Origin: Acinetobacter sp. Ac_5812
GTDB taxonomy: Bacteria; Pseudomonadota; Gammaproteobacteria; Pseudomonadales; Moraxellaceae
Assembly: GCF_013072695.1 (NCBI RefSeq)
Contig: NZ_LXUK01000001.1
Location: 186,001 to 250,000, forward strand
DNA: 64,000 nt
Reading direction: 5' to 3'
Shown in pieces: positions 42,618 to 51,246 of the stretch (positions within the stretch are counted from its first letter, which is position 1; each line of letters opens with the position of its first letter). Below the pieces are notes generated by a model. That model made no database searches. It saw nothing but the letters and a program-made list of their open reading frames with translations, and was not told the origin of the DNA. The translations under genes were made by a program, and so were the position numbers.

Positions 42618-43568
42618 CTAAGCTGTGATTCGTTGTAAACGGTCTTGTAACATCATGCGCATTTCCAGCGGATCTTTTTGCAAAATATCATCCCCAGTAC
42701 GCCCGTGCTCGGCATTTTTCTGCGCCACTTGTAAGCGCATACTCCAAAAACGGCATGCTGCCATTGCCAAGAAGATATTTAAACAGGCCAATTCATCAAC
42801 GGTCAGCTGACGAATGCTTTGATAAGCTGCAAGAAAGGCATCGGCCTTGGCTTGATCTAAATGCACTAGTGGATAGGCGGTACAGAAGTCATTGATACTA
42901 ATCGCAATATCAAATAACCATTCATCTTGATTCAATTCATAAAAATCAAGAATACCCTGTAGTTGATCGCCTTCAAACAAAGTGTTATCTCTGAATAAAT
43001 CTGAATGAATAAAGCCCGTCGGACGGTCTGGATGCTGCTGGGTAATTGCCGCAAACTGCTGGAACACCTGAGCCAATAATGCCTGATCTTGCGCATTCAT
43101 TTGTGGCTTAAGTTGTTCAGCAACATCTGACCAATATTGATGATTACGATTAAAATCACGTTCCAAAGGAAAGCCTTGTAAGGCCAAATGCAATTTTGCT
43201 TGTGCTTGCGCAATCGCCTGAATTTGGATAATGCTGGCATCTTCAGGATGCTCACCCATTAAGCGCGGCGCAATTTGTGCAGGTTTATCTGCAATAGTAT
43301 GAATGGCCTGCCCACTATGCTTTAAAGGCACTGCCACAGGTACACCTGCCTCACCCAAACAATCCAGTACAGGCACCAGTTCACCTGCACCTTCAGCATC
43401 TAACTCTTCAAAAACCGTTAAAACATAGTGTTTCTGTGATTGATCCACCAAAAAATAATTGGTGTTTTGAATACCGCCTTGGATTGGAATCAGGTCAATC
43501 ACCGCTAAACCATAAGGCTCAGCAAAGGCTTGAACTTCTTCTAAACTCAACGGGGTATAAACCGACAT
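42618..43568 (-). CDS. thrB: homoserine kinase, aminoglycoside-phosphotransferase type (ThrB)
   Basis: Phosphorylates homoserine on the way to threonine. 316 residues of the APH-like kinase fold, not the GHMP type. The start MSVYTPLSLEEVQAFAEPYGL and GGIQNTNYFL are family-typical. The catalytic loop is TGFIHSDLFRDNTLF (H-x-D-x4-N) and the metal-binding Asp is in GILDFYELNQD. ATG 43568 is preceded by CAGG at six bases; the longer frame from 43622 adds 18 residues not in the family. It leads a three-gene operon and diverges from hisF. Confidence 0.94.
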   Translation of the reverse strand: MSVYTPLSLEEVQAFAEPYGLAVIDLIPIQGGIQNTNYFLVDQSQKHYVLTVFEELDAEGAGELVPVLDCLGEAGVPVAVPLKHSGQAIHTIADKPAQIAPRLMGEHPEDASIIQIQAIAQAQAKLHLALQGFPLERDFNRNHQYWSDVAEQLKPQMNAQDQALLAQVFQQFAAITQQHPDRPTGFIHSDLFRDNTLFEGDQLQGILDFYELNQDEWLFDIAISINDFCTAYPLVHLDQAKADAFLAAYQSIRQLTVDELACLNIFLAMAACRFWSMRLQVAQKNAEHGRTGDDILQKDPLEMRMMLQDRLQRITA

Positions 43569-43669
43569 GGAAAACCTGCAAAAAATAGCTGTGAAGTTTG
43601 ATAGAATACCTGTTCCCTCCATGAAGGTGTAGCACCCCTTTCTTTATTGGCGATTTTTTGGAAAATTTT

Positions 43670-44428
43670 ATGCTCGCAAAACGTATTATCCCTTGCTTAG
43701 ATGTTGATAATGGTCGAGTCGTCAAAGGCGTTCAATTCCTTGATATTCGTGACGCAGGTGACCCTGTTGAAGTCGCCCGTCGTTATAACGAACAAGGTGC
43801 CGATGAAATTACCTTTTTAGATATTACTGCTACCCATCATGGACGCGACACCACTTATCGTACTGTAGAACGCATGGCAGAAAGCGTTTTTGTACCCTTA
43901 ACTGTGGGTGGTGGTGTCCGTAAAGTTGAAGATATCCGTTTATTGTTGAATGCAGGTGCCGATAAAGTCAGCATCAACTCGGCTGCCGTGTTTACTCCTG
44001 AGTTTGTCCAAGAAGCCTCACAACGCTTTGGCGCACAATGTATCGTGGTCGCGATTGATGCGAAAAAAACTGGCGAGAACAAGTGGGAAATTTTTACCCA
44101 CGGCGGTCGTAAGCCAACAGGCATCGATGCGATTGAATGGGCAGTGAAAATGGCTGACTACGGCGCTGGTGAGTTACTGATTACCAGTATGGATGCTGAT
44201 GGTACCAAAGCAGGTTATGACATTGCCTTGATGCGTCAAATTAATGATCGCGTCAATATCCCGACCATCGCTTCGGGTGGCGTAGGTAACTTACAACATT
44301 TGGCCGATGGTATCTTAAAAGGTGGCGCAGATGCAGTACTGGCTGCTTCTATTTTCCACTTTGGTCAACATACCATTCCAGAAGCAAAACAATATCTTGC
44401 CGCACAAGGCATTGAAATGCGTCTTTAA
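43670..44428 (+). CDS. hisF: imidazole glycerol phosphate synthase, cyclase subunit
   Basis: 252 residues, the (beta/alpha)8 cyclase partner of HisH. Catalytic Asp11 is in [15 protein letters not shown] and the second catalytic Asp in [14 protein letters not shown]; the phosphate sites are [10 protein letters not shown] and ASGGVGN. ATG 43670 gives the standard N-terminus [10 protein letters not shown]; the in-frame codon at 43658 has no support. A strong terminator follows directly, so hisF is the end of its transcript. Confidence 0.97.
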   Translation: MLAKRIIPCLDVDNGRVVKGVQFLDIRDAGDPVEVARRYNEQGADEITFLDITATHHGRDTTYRTVERMAESVFVPLTVGGGVRKVEDIRLLLNAGADKVSINSAAVFTPEFVQEASQRFGAQCIVVAIDAKKTGENKWEIFTHGGRKPTGIDAIEWAVKMADYGAGELLITSMDADGTKAGYDIALMRQINDRVNIPTIASGGVGNLQHLADGILKGGADAVLAASIFHFGQHTIPEAKQYLAAQGIEMRL

Positions 44429-44441
44429 TCAGATAAGCCAT

Positions 44442-44470
44442 AAAAAACCTCTCAAGCGAGAGGTTTTTTT
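44442..44470 (+). terminator. terminator of hisF
   Basis: AAAAAACCTCTC and GAGAGGTTTTTTT pair around AAGC, with a T-run after the second arm. Confidence 0.95.
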
Positions 44471-44493
44471 ATTTAAAAATAGCTGCATGCAGA

Positions 44494-44600
44494 TAAAAAA
44501 ATACCTTGCTGAGCAAGGTATGGAAACTGCGTTATACAACGCTAGAGGGTAAGCACAATATCATCATTTCGAACAAATTCTGAGCATTTAAAATGCTTGA
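44494..44600 (-). ncRNA. candidate small structured RNA downstream of an AraC-type operator
   Basis: On the minus strand three hairpins follow each other: AGCATTT/AAATGCT (44597-44583), GCGTT/AACGC (44542-44529) and a 10-bp stem ATACCTTGCT/AGCAAGGTAT (44521-44501) that runs into seven T residues, a good intrinsic terminator. No coding frame of note fits. A copy of the operator found before the adjacent hydroxylase gene lies just upstream (44629-44669), at a distance that suits a promoter. It could also be just the 3' untranslated end of the hydroxylase mRNA. Confidence 0.35.
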
Positions 44601-44628
44601 GCTAAATTAGCGAGAAAATGAGTAAAGA

Positions 44629-44669
44629 TATTGACATTAAAAGCCAATTTTATTGACAATTCACGACAA
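44629..44669. promoter_or_regulatory. AraC-type direct-repeat operator, copy 1
   Basis: TATTGAC occurs at 44629-44635 and again 22 bases on at 44651-44657, where it continues as a 19-base element ending CACGACAA. The same arrangement, with 17 of 19 bases identical in the longer element, stands in the promoter region of the hydroxylase and AraC genes. Tandem sites two helical turns apart are typical of AraC-family binding. Confidence 0.5.
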
Positions 44670-44730
44670 AACCTCAGGCTTGATGTCATGATCTGTCAAT
44701 AAAAAGCTTACTCTCCAAAATCTATGCAGT

Positions 44731-45384
44731 TTAAGCCACCGATTCTTGTTTTGCTTCTGCCTCAGTGTGCTGTGCAGGCGATGCCACCAATTTTGGTTTC
44801 TGCTCGACCCATTTCACCGGAAATACCGCTTCCACTGCTTGAGTCAAAACTTTAGACAAGGCTGCCGGTAATGCAATACCTAAAGGATTGGCTTCTTTGA
44901 GATCCGCAGAAGAGACTACTCGGGTCCCCATGACATAATCAAACCATGGACGCGTTACACACCAGTTGGCGTCTTGGTTCGAATTCATATGATGATCATA
45001 ATGCCAAGGAATGGTTTTTCTGGCCCAATCAGGCTCTAAATGTGCACGACGATGCACATAATAATAGTTACCCGCACTATATAGTGCCGCCAAAGACATG
45101 CCTTTTGAGATTGGGTAAAACGCCACACTAGCAACCCCTGCAACGACAGCCAATGACATGATTTCGTTGCGGGTACGCCAATGCTCCACGCCCTCAACAT
45201 AGCAATCATCTGAAAATTCCTGCTTACGCACTTCCCGATGGTGTGCCCAGTGTGATTCCATGCTTTTCGGCACAGGGCTATAACGTGGCTGCCCCGGACG
45301 ATGTACCCCATGCAAAATGTATTTATGTGCAAACCATTCAAATGCATTTGCAACCGCTAAACCTGCGATAAAACCCTTAATCAT
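44731..45384 (-). CDS. histidine-box membrane hydroxylase (fatty acid hydroxylase superfamily-like)
   Basis: 217 residues. It has the histidine clusters of the di-iron membrane oxidases: HKYILHG (about 20-26), HWAHH (about 46-50), HRRAH (about 112-116) and HYDHHM (about 128-133), with hydrophobic segments between. The order and spacing recall the fatty acid hydroxylase/sterol desaturase superfamily, which oxidise lipids in the inner membrane. ATG 45384 has GGAG at six bases. The C-terminal 40 residues are a variable Lys/Glu/Ala tail. It faces an AraC regulator and is probably controlled by it. Substrate unknown. Confidence 0.8.
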   Translation of the reverse strand: MIKGFIAGLAVANAFEWFAHKYILHGVHRPGQPRYSPVPKSMESHWAHHREVRKQEFSDDCYVEGVEHWRTRNEIMSLAVVAGVASVAFYPISKGMSLAALYSAGNYYYVHRRAHLEPDWARKTIPWHYDHHMNSNQDANWCVTRPWFDYVMGTRVVSSADLKEANPLGIALPAALSKVLTQAVEAVFPVKWVEQKPKLVASPAQHTEAEAKQESVA

Positions 45385-45441
45385 GGTTTTCTCCAAATGT
45401 TTCCTTATTTTTATTCAAGATATAAATTTTTGTAGGCGAAG

Positions 45442-45482
45442 TATTGACGATGCGATATATTTATATTGACAAAACACGACAA
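45442..45482. promoter_or_regulatory. AraC-type direct-repeat operator, copy 2
   Basis: TATTGAC at 45442-45448 is repeated 22 bases later at 45464-45470, again continuing to CACGACAA. It sits in the 115-base gap between the hydroxylase and araC-type genes. On the minus strand GTCAAT (45447-45442) is followed 17 bases later by TTATAT, a possible -10 of the hydroxylase promoter. Confidence 0.55.
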
Positions 45483-45499
45483 GATAAGAGGTGGACAGG

Positions 45500-46507
45500 A
45501 TGTCTCAACTCAAGAACTATACCGGCTCAGTTTTTGGCGGTTTGGGGCATTTATTAAAAGCCTACTGCGAGGCAAAAAATATTGAAATTCCTGAACAATT
45601 GCAAAAAATTCAAAATCAGGAACGCTTTGATTATGTGATTTGGCGTGACTTACTTGAAGACCTGAATCAACTCCATCCCAAAATTGGTTTAGGCCTTGAA
45701 ATCGCAGAATATGTGCAACCCAAACATCTTGGCATTATCGCCTATCTGGCCTTGTCCTGTGAAAATCTAGGTGAAGCACTATCACGCTATCAAGACTTTC
45801 ACCGCCTGATTTATGATGGCAGTCCTTTAGTGGTTGAATTTAATCCCCCCTATGCATCGATTCGTTGGGAAGCCCCCGAGCCACACCCGACCCAATTGAC
45901 CGATGAAATCGCGATTGCCTTGATGGTGCAATTTCTTAAGCTGTTTATGTCAGGTGATAGTATTCACCTACATGAAGTACATTTCGTGAATGCAGCACCG
46001 AAAAATATCAGCATTTATGAACAATACTTTCATTGTAAAGTACGTTTTGAACAAGCCAAGACTCAACTCCTGATCCCTGTCAGTGAGGCCTTTAAACCCC
46101 TACGCACCGGCGATCATACGCTGCAACAGTTGTTGTTGCAGCAAGCCCACGCCTTGCTGGATCAATTACCCAATTCGACTCAACTGGATCAACGCCTACA
46201 ACATGCGATTTTGACCGGACTGCAAAAGAACCAATATCAGATCGATTTTATCGCTGAAAAACTGGGTCTTTCCGTGCGTCAATTACAGCGCCATTTACAA
46301 CAACAAGACACTACTTTTCAAGAACGGGTACAGCAAGTCCGTTTTATGCTGGCGACCGAATATTTAAAGGACCCTCATCTGAGTTTGCAAGAAATTGCGC
46401 TACTGCTCTGTTATTCTGAACAAAGTGCTTTTCAGCGTGCCTTTAAGATCTGGACGGAACAAACCCCGCAACAATGGCGGAATAACAACACAACTTACAG
46501 TTCTTAA
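45500..46507 (+). CDS. AraC-family regulator (arabinose-binding-like N-terminal domain, OruR/ArgR-like layout)
   Basis: 335 residues. The N-terminal 200 residues match the PF12625-type domain of AraC regulators such as OruR (HPKIGLGLEIAEYVQPKHLGII, then LGEALSRYQDFHRLI). The C-terminal HTH pair is IDFIAEKLGLSVRQLQRHLQQQ and LQEIALLLCYSEQSAFQRAFKIWTEQTP. Such regulators commonly activate lipid- or amino-acid-related genes. AGAGG eight bases upstream selects ATG 45500 over GTG 45491. It faces the hydroxylase across a direct-repeat operator, its likely site. Confidence 0.9.
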   Translation: MSQLKNYTGSVFGGLGHLLKAYCEAKNIEIPEQLQKIQNQERFDYVIWRDLLEDLNQLHPKIGLGLEIAEYVQPKHLGIIAYLALSCENLGEALSRYQDFHRLIYDGSPLVVEFNPPYASIRWEAPEPHPTQLTDEIAIALMVQFLKLFMSGDSIHLHEVHFVNAAPKNISIYEQYFHCKVRFEQAKTQLLIPVSEAFKPLRTGDHTLQQLLLQQAHALLDQLPNSTQLDQRLQHAILTGLQKNQYQIDFIAEKLGLSVRQLQRHLQQQDTTFQERVQQVRFMLATEYLKDPHLSLQEIALLLCYSEQSAFQRAFKIWTEQTPQQWRNNNTTYSS

Positions 46508-46584
46508 TAAAAAATACTGAAGAACTAACGGTTTCACAACAGATCAGTTTCATTGCACGTTTTATATAAGAGCCTATATACCTA

Positions 46585-46600
46585 TGTGAATTAGTTCACA
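46585..46600. promoter_or_regulatory. perfect CRP/Vfr-type site upstream of aqpZ
   Basis: TGTGA-ATTAGT-TCACA matches the CRP/Vfr consensus TGTGA-N6-TCACA at every defined position. It lies 85 bases before the aqpZ ATG. The same bases can fold into a 6-bp hairpin followed by a T-run (46603-46607), so a weak terminator of the upstream araC gene is an alternative reading. Confidence 0.5.
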
Positions 46601-46617
46601 ATTTTTTCACGAGGGTT

Positions 46618-46656
46618 AAACATATCCATAATAAATTTTGGATGTTTGCTTTTTTT
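46618..46656 (+). terminator. terminator-like hairpin in the aqpZ leader
   Basis: AAACAT and CCA (46618-46628, with a two-base bulge) pair with TGGATGTTT (46639-46647), followed by GC and seven T residues. It ends 28 bases before the aqpZ start codon. It may end the araC transcript, or attenuate aqpZ. Confidence 0.55.
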
Positions 46657-46684
46657 ATTTTTTATAACTGATGTGGTGATAACA

Positions 46685-47374
46685 ATGAACAAATATTTAG
46701 CAGAATTTCTGGGAACCTTTTGGCTCGTTTTTGGTGGTTGTGGTAGTGCTGTGCTTGCAGCTGCATACCCAGAACTTGGGATTGGTTTCTTAGGTGTTGC
46801 ATTAGCGTTTGGTTTAACTGTATTAACTGGTGCCTACGCTTTCGGTCATATTTCAGGTGGTCACTTTAACCCAGCCGTCAGTGTTGGTTTATGGGTCGGT
46901 GGACGTTTTGATTCTAAAGATTTAGTCCCTTATATCGTGTCTCAAGTGATTGGTGGTGCGTTTGCAGCATTCGTGCTGTACATCATCGTACAAGGTCAAG
47001 CAGGCTTCGCAGGTACTGGCGGTTTCGCAAGCAATGGCTATGGTGAACTCTCTCCGAACCATTTCTCAGTTGCGTCAGCATTCCTGATTGAGGTTGTTTT
47101 AACTGCATTCTTCTTGATCGTGATCATGGGGGCTACTGATCGTCGTGCGCCTGCAGGCTTTGCACCAATCGCAATTGGTTTAGCATTAACATTGATCCAC
47201 TTGATCAGTATTCCAGTGACCAATACCTCGGTAAACCCTGCACGTAGTACTGCGGTTGCGTTATTTGCTGAAACGGCAGCTATCAGCCAACTGTGGTTAT
47301 TCTGGGTTGCGCCAATTATCGGTGCCATTATCGGTGCAGTGATCTACAAATTTGTGGGCAGTGAGAAAGACTAA
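46685..47374 (+). CDS. aqpZ: aquaporin Z
   Basis: Water channel of the inner membrane. 229 residues and six helices. Both NPA loops are intact: [13 protein letters not shown] (about residue 63) and [13 protein letters not shown] (about 185). The helix-5 histidine in [15 protein letters not shown] and the Arg after the second NPA fit the narrow aromatic/Arg filter of AqpZ, not the glycerol type. ATG 46685 starts [18 protein letters not shown], the standard N-terminus; the longer frame from 46646 adds residues in the T-run leader. Confidence 0.95.
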   Translation: MNKYLAEFLGTFWLVFGGCGSAVLAAAYPELGIGFLGVALAFGLTVLTGAYAFGHISGGHFNPAVSVGLWVGGRFDSKDLVPYIVSQVIGGAFAAFVLYIIVQGQAGFAGTGGFASNGYGELSPNHFSVASAFLIEVVLTAFFLIVIMGATDRRAPAGFAPIAIGLALTLIHLISIPVTNTSVNPARSTAVALFAETAAISQLWLFWVAPIIGAIIGAVIYKFVGSEKD

Positions 47375-47390
47375 GCGCGATATATCCCAT

Positions 47391-47422
47391 AAAAAAAACA
47401 GCCTTTATCGGCTGTTTTTTTT
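47391..47422. terminator. bidirectional terminator after aqpZ
   Basis: AAACAGCC (47396-47403) and GGCTGTTT (47410-47417) with an A-run before and a T-run after. Confidence 0.93.
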
Positions 47423-47424
47423 AT

Positions 47425-47667
47425 TTATAGAAATGGATTTTCAATATCTTGCTCAGGTTTTCTGTCAATCTGCTCAGGAAGTTGTTCTTTTTCCAAAGCG
47501 GCAACCACGTCATTGATAAAGCTTTGCAATACCTTGGCGGTTTTGAGGCCTGCCAGATCTTTGGTAATCTGCAAATTGCCATATAAACTCACGCAATCGA
47601 CCTGATTTTCCAAAGTCAGATCATAAATTGCCGAAGATTCATCACCCTGTTCAAAAGGTTTAAACAT
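47425..47667 (-). CDS. small conserved hypothetical protein
   Basis: 80 residues, acidic, without signal or membrane helix. The middle forms a beta-turn-beta and then helix pattern (VDCVSLYGNLQITKDLAGLKTAKVLQSF), and the C-terminus is Glu/Pro-rich and probably disordered. I do not recognise the family. A GAGGGAAACG ribosome region precedes the ATG. It lies between aqpZ and a nuclease gene on the nuclease strand but 69 bases after it. Confidence 0.7.
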   Translation of the reverse strand: MFKPFEQGDESSAIYDLTLENQVDCVSLYGNLQITKDLAGLKTAKVLQSFINDVVAALEKEQLPEQIDRKPEQDIENPFL

Positions 47668-47735
47668 CGTTTCCCTCTCATTGTTCTTGTCTAATCCACA
47701 ACATGAGCCAAGCAGGCTGACTTTGCAAGCGGTAC

Positions 47736-48809
47736 TTATCGCAAGATTTGTAAGAAATACTGCACCAAAGCATTGACCAATTGATTGATCAAGGCTTGCT
47801 TGGTTTCTTCATCAATTTGCGGAAATTTACTCTCCGTCGCTCCAGTCGGCTTTGAACTAAACTCACGTTGCTGCGCTTGAATTGCATCAGTTTTGGCATC
47901 TTCAGCACATTGACTCTGACCATCCCAATGCGAATAGCTAATGTCTTTATTCGGCTTCACTTGCTGCGCAGACAGCGGTAGTTGATAGACATTACGCTTC
48001 TGCTGTTCAGTCAACTGCGGGAATAAATTAATGCCTAGTTTCTCTTCTAAATAACAGACACTGACCACTTTGACCTGCTGAGAATTATTATTTGGCGCAT
48101 AATACGCCCCTATAATCCCTTGCTTGGGTAAATACACGGCTTTGTAGACCGCAGTCGGGACAATCACACCACTGCCAATGGTTTTCAGGCGCTTGCCTTC
48201 AAATACGGGACCTGTCAGCACATAGGCGTCTTTATGCTGTTTAGTCACCATCGAACGTACAGCTTCTTCTAATTTACGCCACACTTCCTGATTATTCTTC
48301 GGCGCTTGTGGCACCATATTGGCCAGTGAGAAGCTGTCATATTGTGCAGCGGTATTATTCATATCACCATTCGGTGCCATATGACCACGGTCATAGCCAG
48401 AACCACGATAGTCCGACAATAAAGCACGATGAGCGGGCTTTACTCGTGTTTCCTCGTGGAAATTATCTTCCCGTTTAATTTTGACGCTCAAGCGTTCTGG
48501 GGTCAGATATTCTGCCGTCCATAATGGGGTCTTGGAAATACCTGAGTACATCACATTAAAATCATTAAAACACAGTGCATAACTGTCTTTTTTCAGACTG
48601 TCTTTGCTGAGTAAAGGCGGAACATCACGATAAAACTGTTTTAAACAACCGGTATTACTGGATTGAAATGGGATGAACTTGGAAATTTTTTCACTGCCAA
48701 ATGCGATCGCAAAACTCCCTGTTGCGACCAGTGCCAACATCATTTTTCCAACATTTTGGCTCAAAAAAGCAAATGGGCTTTTACTCTTTCGGGTTGGTCT
48801 CTTTGCCAT
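47736..48809 (-). CDS. DNA/RNA non-specific endonuclease (NUC1/Serratia nuclease family)
   Basis: 357 residues. The family active site is present as YDRGHMAPNGDMNNT, with the catalytic His and the Asn that holds Mg further on in SLANMVPQAPKNNQEVW. The N-terminus has a basic stretch and then a membrane helix (MMLALVATGSFAIAFG), so the enzyme is exported or anchored, with the nuclease in the periplasm. The domain spans about 75-275; the C-terminus is a Gln-rich tail. It probably degrades external nucleic acid for nutrition, or plays a part in DNA uptake turnover. Confidence 0.9.
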   Translation of the reverse strand: MAKRPTRKSKSPFAFLSQNVGKMMLALVATGSFAIAFGSEKISKFIPFQSSNTGCLKQFYRDVPPLLSKDSLKKDSYALCFNDFNVMYSGISKTPLWTAEYLTPERLSVKIKREDNFHEETRVKPAHRALLSDYRGSGYDRGHMAPNGDMNNTAAQYDSFSLANMVPQAPKNNQEVWRKLEEAVRSMVTKQHKDAYVLTGPVFEGKRLKTIGSGVIVPTAVYKAVYLPKQGIIGAYYAPNNNSQQVKVVSVCYLEEKLGINLFPQLTEQQKRNVYQLPLSAQQVKPNKDISYSHWDGQSQCAEDAKTDAIQAQQREFSSKPTGATESKFPQIDEETKQALINQLVNALVQYFLQILR

Positions 48810-48926
48810 AACTACATCAAAATCAATATGAACGCGCAGCTTAACAACTCAAAAGCCCTATGTATATTGAGTTTCAGCCCAGAGCGACATTTTATGTCGC
48901 AAATCTGTACACTCAGGCAACAGACA

Positions 48927-48955
48927 ATAAAAAAGGCACCCGAAAGTGCCTTATT
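48927..48955 (-). terminator. terminator of kup
   Basis: AAGGCAC (48933-48939) and GTGCCTT (48946-48952) pair; on the minus strand the stem is followed by a T-run. Confidence 0.85.
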
Positions 48956-48967
48956 ATCTGTTTTTAT

Positions 48968-50848
48968 TTAAATTTCAATCTGACTACCCAACTCCACCAC
49001 GCGGTTGGTTGGAATCTGGTAGAAGTCACTGACAGGACTGGTATTGCGCTGCATCGAGATGAATAACTTTTCACGCCACGGCGACATACCATCGCCCACG
49101 GTATGTACAATACGATCACGTGAAATAAAGAAGCTCATTTGCATCATATCAAACTCAAAATCCAACGCTTTATAGGCTTGAGCCAAAGCCACTGGAATAT
49201 TGGGTTGATCTTTAAAACCGTAATAGATAAAGATACGATAAAAATGCTCATCCAGTTTTTCAACTTTTAAGCGATCTTCATCTGCCACATAGGGAATATC
49301 TTGGGTATAGACCGTAACCATGACATTGCGTTCATGCAGCACTTTATTGTGCTTGATGTTGTGTAACATCGCATGCGGCACAATGTTTGGGGTTCCTGTT
49401 AAGAAAATCGCTTCACCTGGCACAAAATGGGTTTCTTTGCTCATGCCAATACTTTTGATAAACAATTCAATCGGCAAGGCATTGGTTTCCATACGGGTAT
49501 AGACGATTTCGCGGCCACGTTTCCACGTCATTAAAATGGTATACACCACCACACCAATCAAGATCGGCACCCAACCGCCCGACAAGATTTTTAATGAAGT
49601 TGAACCAACAAAAATTAAATCAATAATCAGAAAAGGTACGGCAAATAAGGCCACTTTCCATAACGGCCAACGCCATACACCATAAGCTAAAGTCGAGATC
49701 AGAATGGTACCGCACAGCATGGTCATGGTCACAGCAACACCATAAGCACTGGCCAATTCCGCACTGCTTTCAAACAGTAAAATCAGGATCACCACCGAGA
49801 TAAACAGCACCCAGTTAATGAATGGTAAATAGATCTGCCCTTGTTCCACATCCGAAGTATGGTGCACAGTTAGGCGCGGTAAATAGCGTAATTGAATGGC
49901 TTGGTTCGCCATCGAAAATACACCAGTGATCACTGCTTGAGAGGCAATCACGGCTGCGGCTGTTGCTAAGCCAATCATTGGGAATAAAGCCCAATCGGGA
50001 ACCAGTAAATAGAACGGATTTTCAATGGCTTTGGCATCACGCAACAGCAATGCGCCTTGACCTGCATAATTCAGTAATAAGCAAGGAAGAACCACCAAGA
50101 ACCACGCCAATTTAATCGGCACGCGCCCAAAATGCCCCATATCAGCATATAGAGCTTCGCCCCCAGTCATGGTCAGAATCACCGCACCCATGGTGATAAA
50201 GGCAACTGTCGGTTGATCAAAGACAAAATGGAACGCCCAATACGGATTGACCATCATCAAGACATAAGGCGTCTGGATGATGCTCCACAGTCCAATCAGA
50301 CCAATAGATGCAAACCATAATAGTGTAATCGGACCAAAGAATTTCCCCATGGTGGCGGTACCATGTCGCTGCACCATGAATAATGCGGTGAGGATACCCA
50401 AAGCAATCGGAACCAGCCAACGATCTAAAGCAGGTGTCACCAGACTCAAACCTTCAATCGCAGATAGGACTGAAATTGCAGGGGTAATGATCCCGTCACC
50501 AAAAAACAGTGATGCCCCGATAAAGCCCAATGCGATCAGAAAGATTTTATTTTTATTGCTAAAAACGGAAGAGCGCAGATTCAGTGCGAGCAATGACATG
50601 ATCCCGCCTTCACCATTGTTGTCCGCACGCATGATCATTGAGACATACTTAAAACTGATGGTTAGGTTCATACACCAGAAGATCAGCGAAAGAATACCTA
50701 AAATCGACCCTTCACTGATATCAACATGTCCTGTGACAAAGCATTGCCGTATTGCATAGAGGGGGCTGGTTCCAATATCTCCAAATACCACCCCTAATGC
50801 TGCCAGCGTCATTGCTGGCAAAGCGGCTTTTTTTGCAGTACTTTGCAT
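48968..50848 (-). CDS. kup: low-affinity potassium transporter Kup
   Basis: 626 residues, the standard Kup/HAK/KUP length. Twelve membrane helices in the first two thirds start with the family motif [17 protein letters not shown] (K+ filter region), followed by [16 protein letters not shown] and [14 protein letters not shown] cytoplasmic beta-rich C-terminal domain (about 440-626) closes the protein. Kup imports K+ by proton symport at the inner membrane. The ribosome site is weak. It is a single gene with its own terminator. Confidence 0.95.
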   Translation of the reverse strand: MQSTAKKAALPAMTLAALGVVFGDIGTSPLYAIRQCFVTGHVDISEGSILGILSLIFWCMNLTISFKYVSMIMRADNNGEGGIMSLLALNLRSSVFSNKNKIFLIALGFIGASLFFGDGIITPAISVLSAIEGLSLVTPALDRWLVPIALGILTALFMVQRHGTATMGKFFGPITLLWFASIGLIGLWSIIQTPYVLMMVNPYWAFHFVFDQPTVAFITMGAVILTMTGGEALYADMGHFGRVPIKLAWFLVVLPCLLLNYAGQGALLLRDAKAIENPFYLLVPDWALFPMIGLATAAAVIASQAVITGVFSMANQAIQLRYLPRLTVHHTSDVEQGQIYLPFINWVLFISVVILILLFESSAELASAYGVAVTMTMLCGTILISTLAYGVWRWPLWKVALFAVPFLIIDLIFVGSTSLKILSGGWVPILIGVVVYTILMTWKRGREIVYTRMETNALPIELFIKSIGMSKETHFVPGEAIFLTGTPNIVPHAMLHNIKHNKVLHERNVMVTVYTQDIPYVADEDRLKVEKLDEHFYRIFIYYGFKDQPNIPVALAQAYKALDFEFDMMQMSFFISRDRIVHTVGDGMSPWREKLFISMQRNTSPVSDFYQIPTNRVVELGSQIEI

Positions 50849-50973
50849 ATGATGTTGTCTTCAAAATTGAACGTGATATGGCGCAATATTATCATTAGCC
50901 AAAAACTTTTTCTGCAAATCTGTTCGACTACAACTTGGCAGCGTGCATTTTTTTGGGTACTATCGCACACCTT

Positions 50974-51063
50974 GGTGAGGTGTCCGAGTGGCTGAAGGAG
51001 CACGCCTGGAAAGTGTGTATACGTTTGCGCGTATCGAGGGTTCGAATCCCTCTCTCACCGCCA
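50974..51063 (+). tRNA. tRNA-Ser (GGA)
   Basis: 90 bases with encoded CCA. Class II tRNA with a long variable arm (GTATACGTTTGCGCGTAT). The anticodon loop is CTGGAAA, anticodon GGA; the T loop is TTCGAAT; the acceptor GGTGAGG pairs with CTCACC plus discriminator G. Its 3' end is the probable insertion site of the element to the right. Confidence 0.96.
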
Positions 51064-51096
51064 AATTTACTTTCTATGATATCTCATAGAGTCCTA

Positions 51097-51130
51097 AAAG
51101 CTTAAATTTAAAGGATTTAAGCTTTTTTTA
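51097..51130 (+). terminator. terminator downstream of tRNA-Ser
   Basis: Perfect 11-bp arms AAAGCTTAAAT (51097-51107) and ATTTAAGCTTT (51115-51125) run into a T-tract. If the element entered at the tRNA end, this terminator is element-borne. Confidence 0.9.
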
Positions 51131-51174
51131 TTGCCTTATGTTTTCCAATTAACCCTATTGAATCCTGAGATAGT

Positions 51175-51224
51175 TGGGGGTATAACTGGGGGTATAATAA
51201 ATTACCTCTATTTTTATACCCCCA
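51175..51224. promoter_or_regulatory. 11-bp repeats at the integrase promoter
   Basis: TGGGGGTATAA stands at 51175-51185 and 51187-51197 as a direct repeat one base apart, and inverted at 51214-51224. The inverted copy ends 22 bases before the integrase ATG. They may be arm-type integrase sites or operators for autoregulation. Confidence 0.6.
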
Positions 51225-51246
51225 AATTTCTACAGGAAGCGCTGCA

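Noticed and set aside
44322..44552. 76-codon frame from the end of hisF into the gap
   Set aside because: Runs through the hisF terminator and the second hairpin; no start signal.
50277..50759. 160-codon frame opposite kup
   Set aside because: Composition follows reversed transmembrane codons of kup; no start signal.
50809..51003. 64-codon minus-strand frame overlapping tRNA-Ser and the kup start
   Set aside because: Overlaps a tRNA and a conserved start region; no motif.
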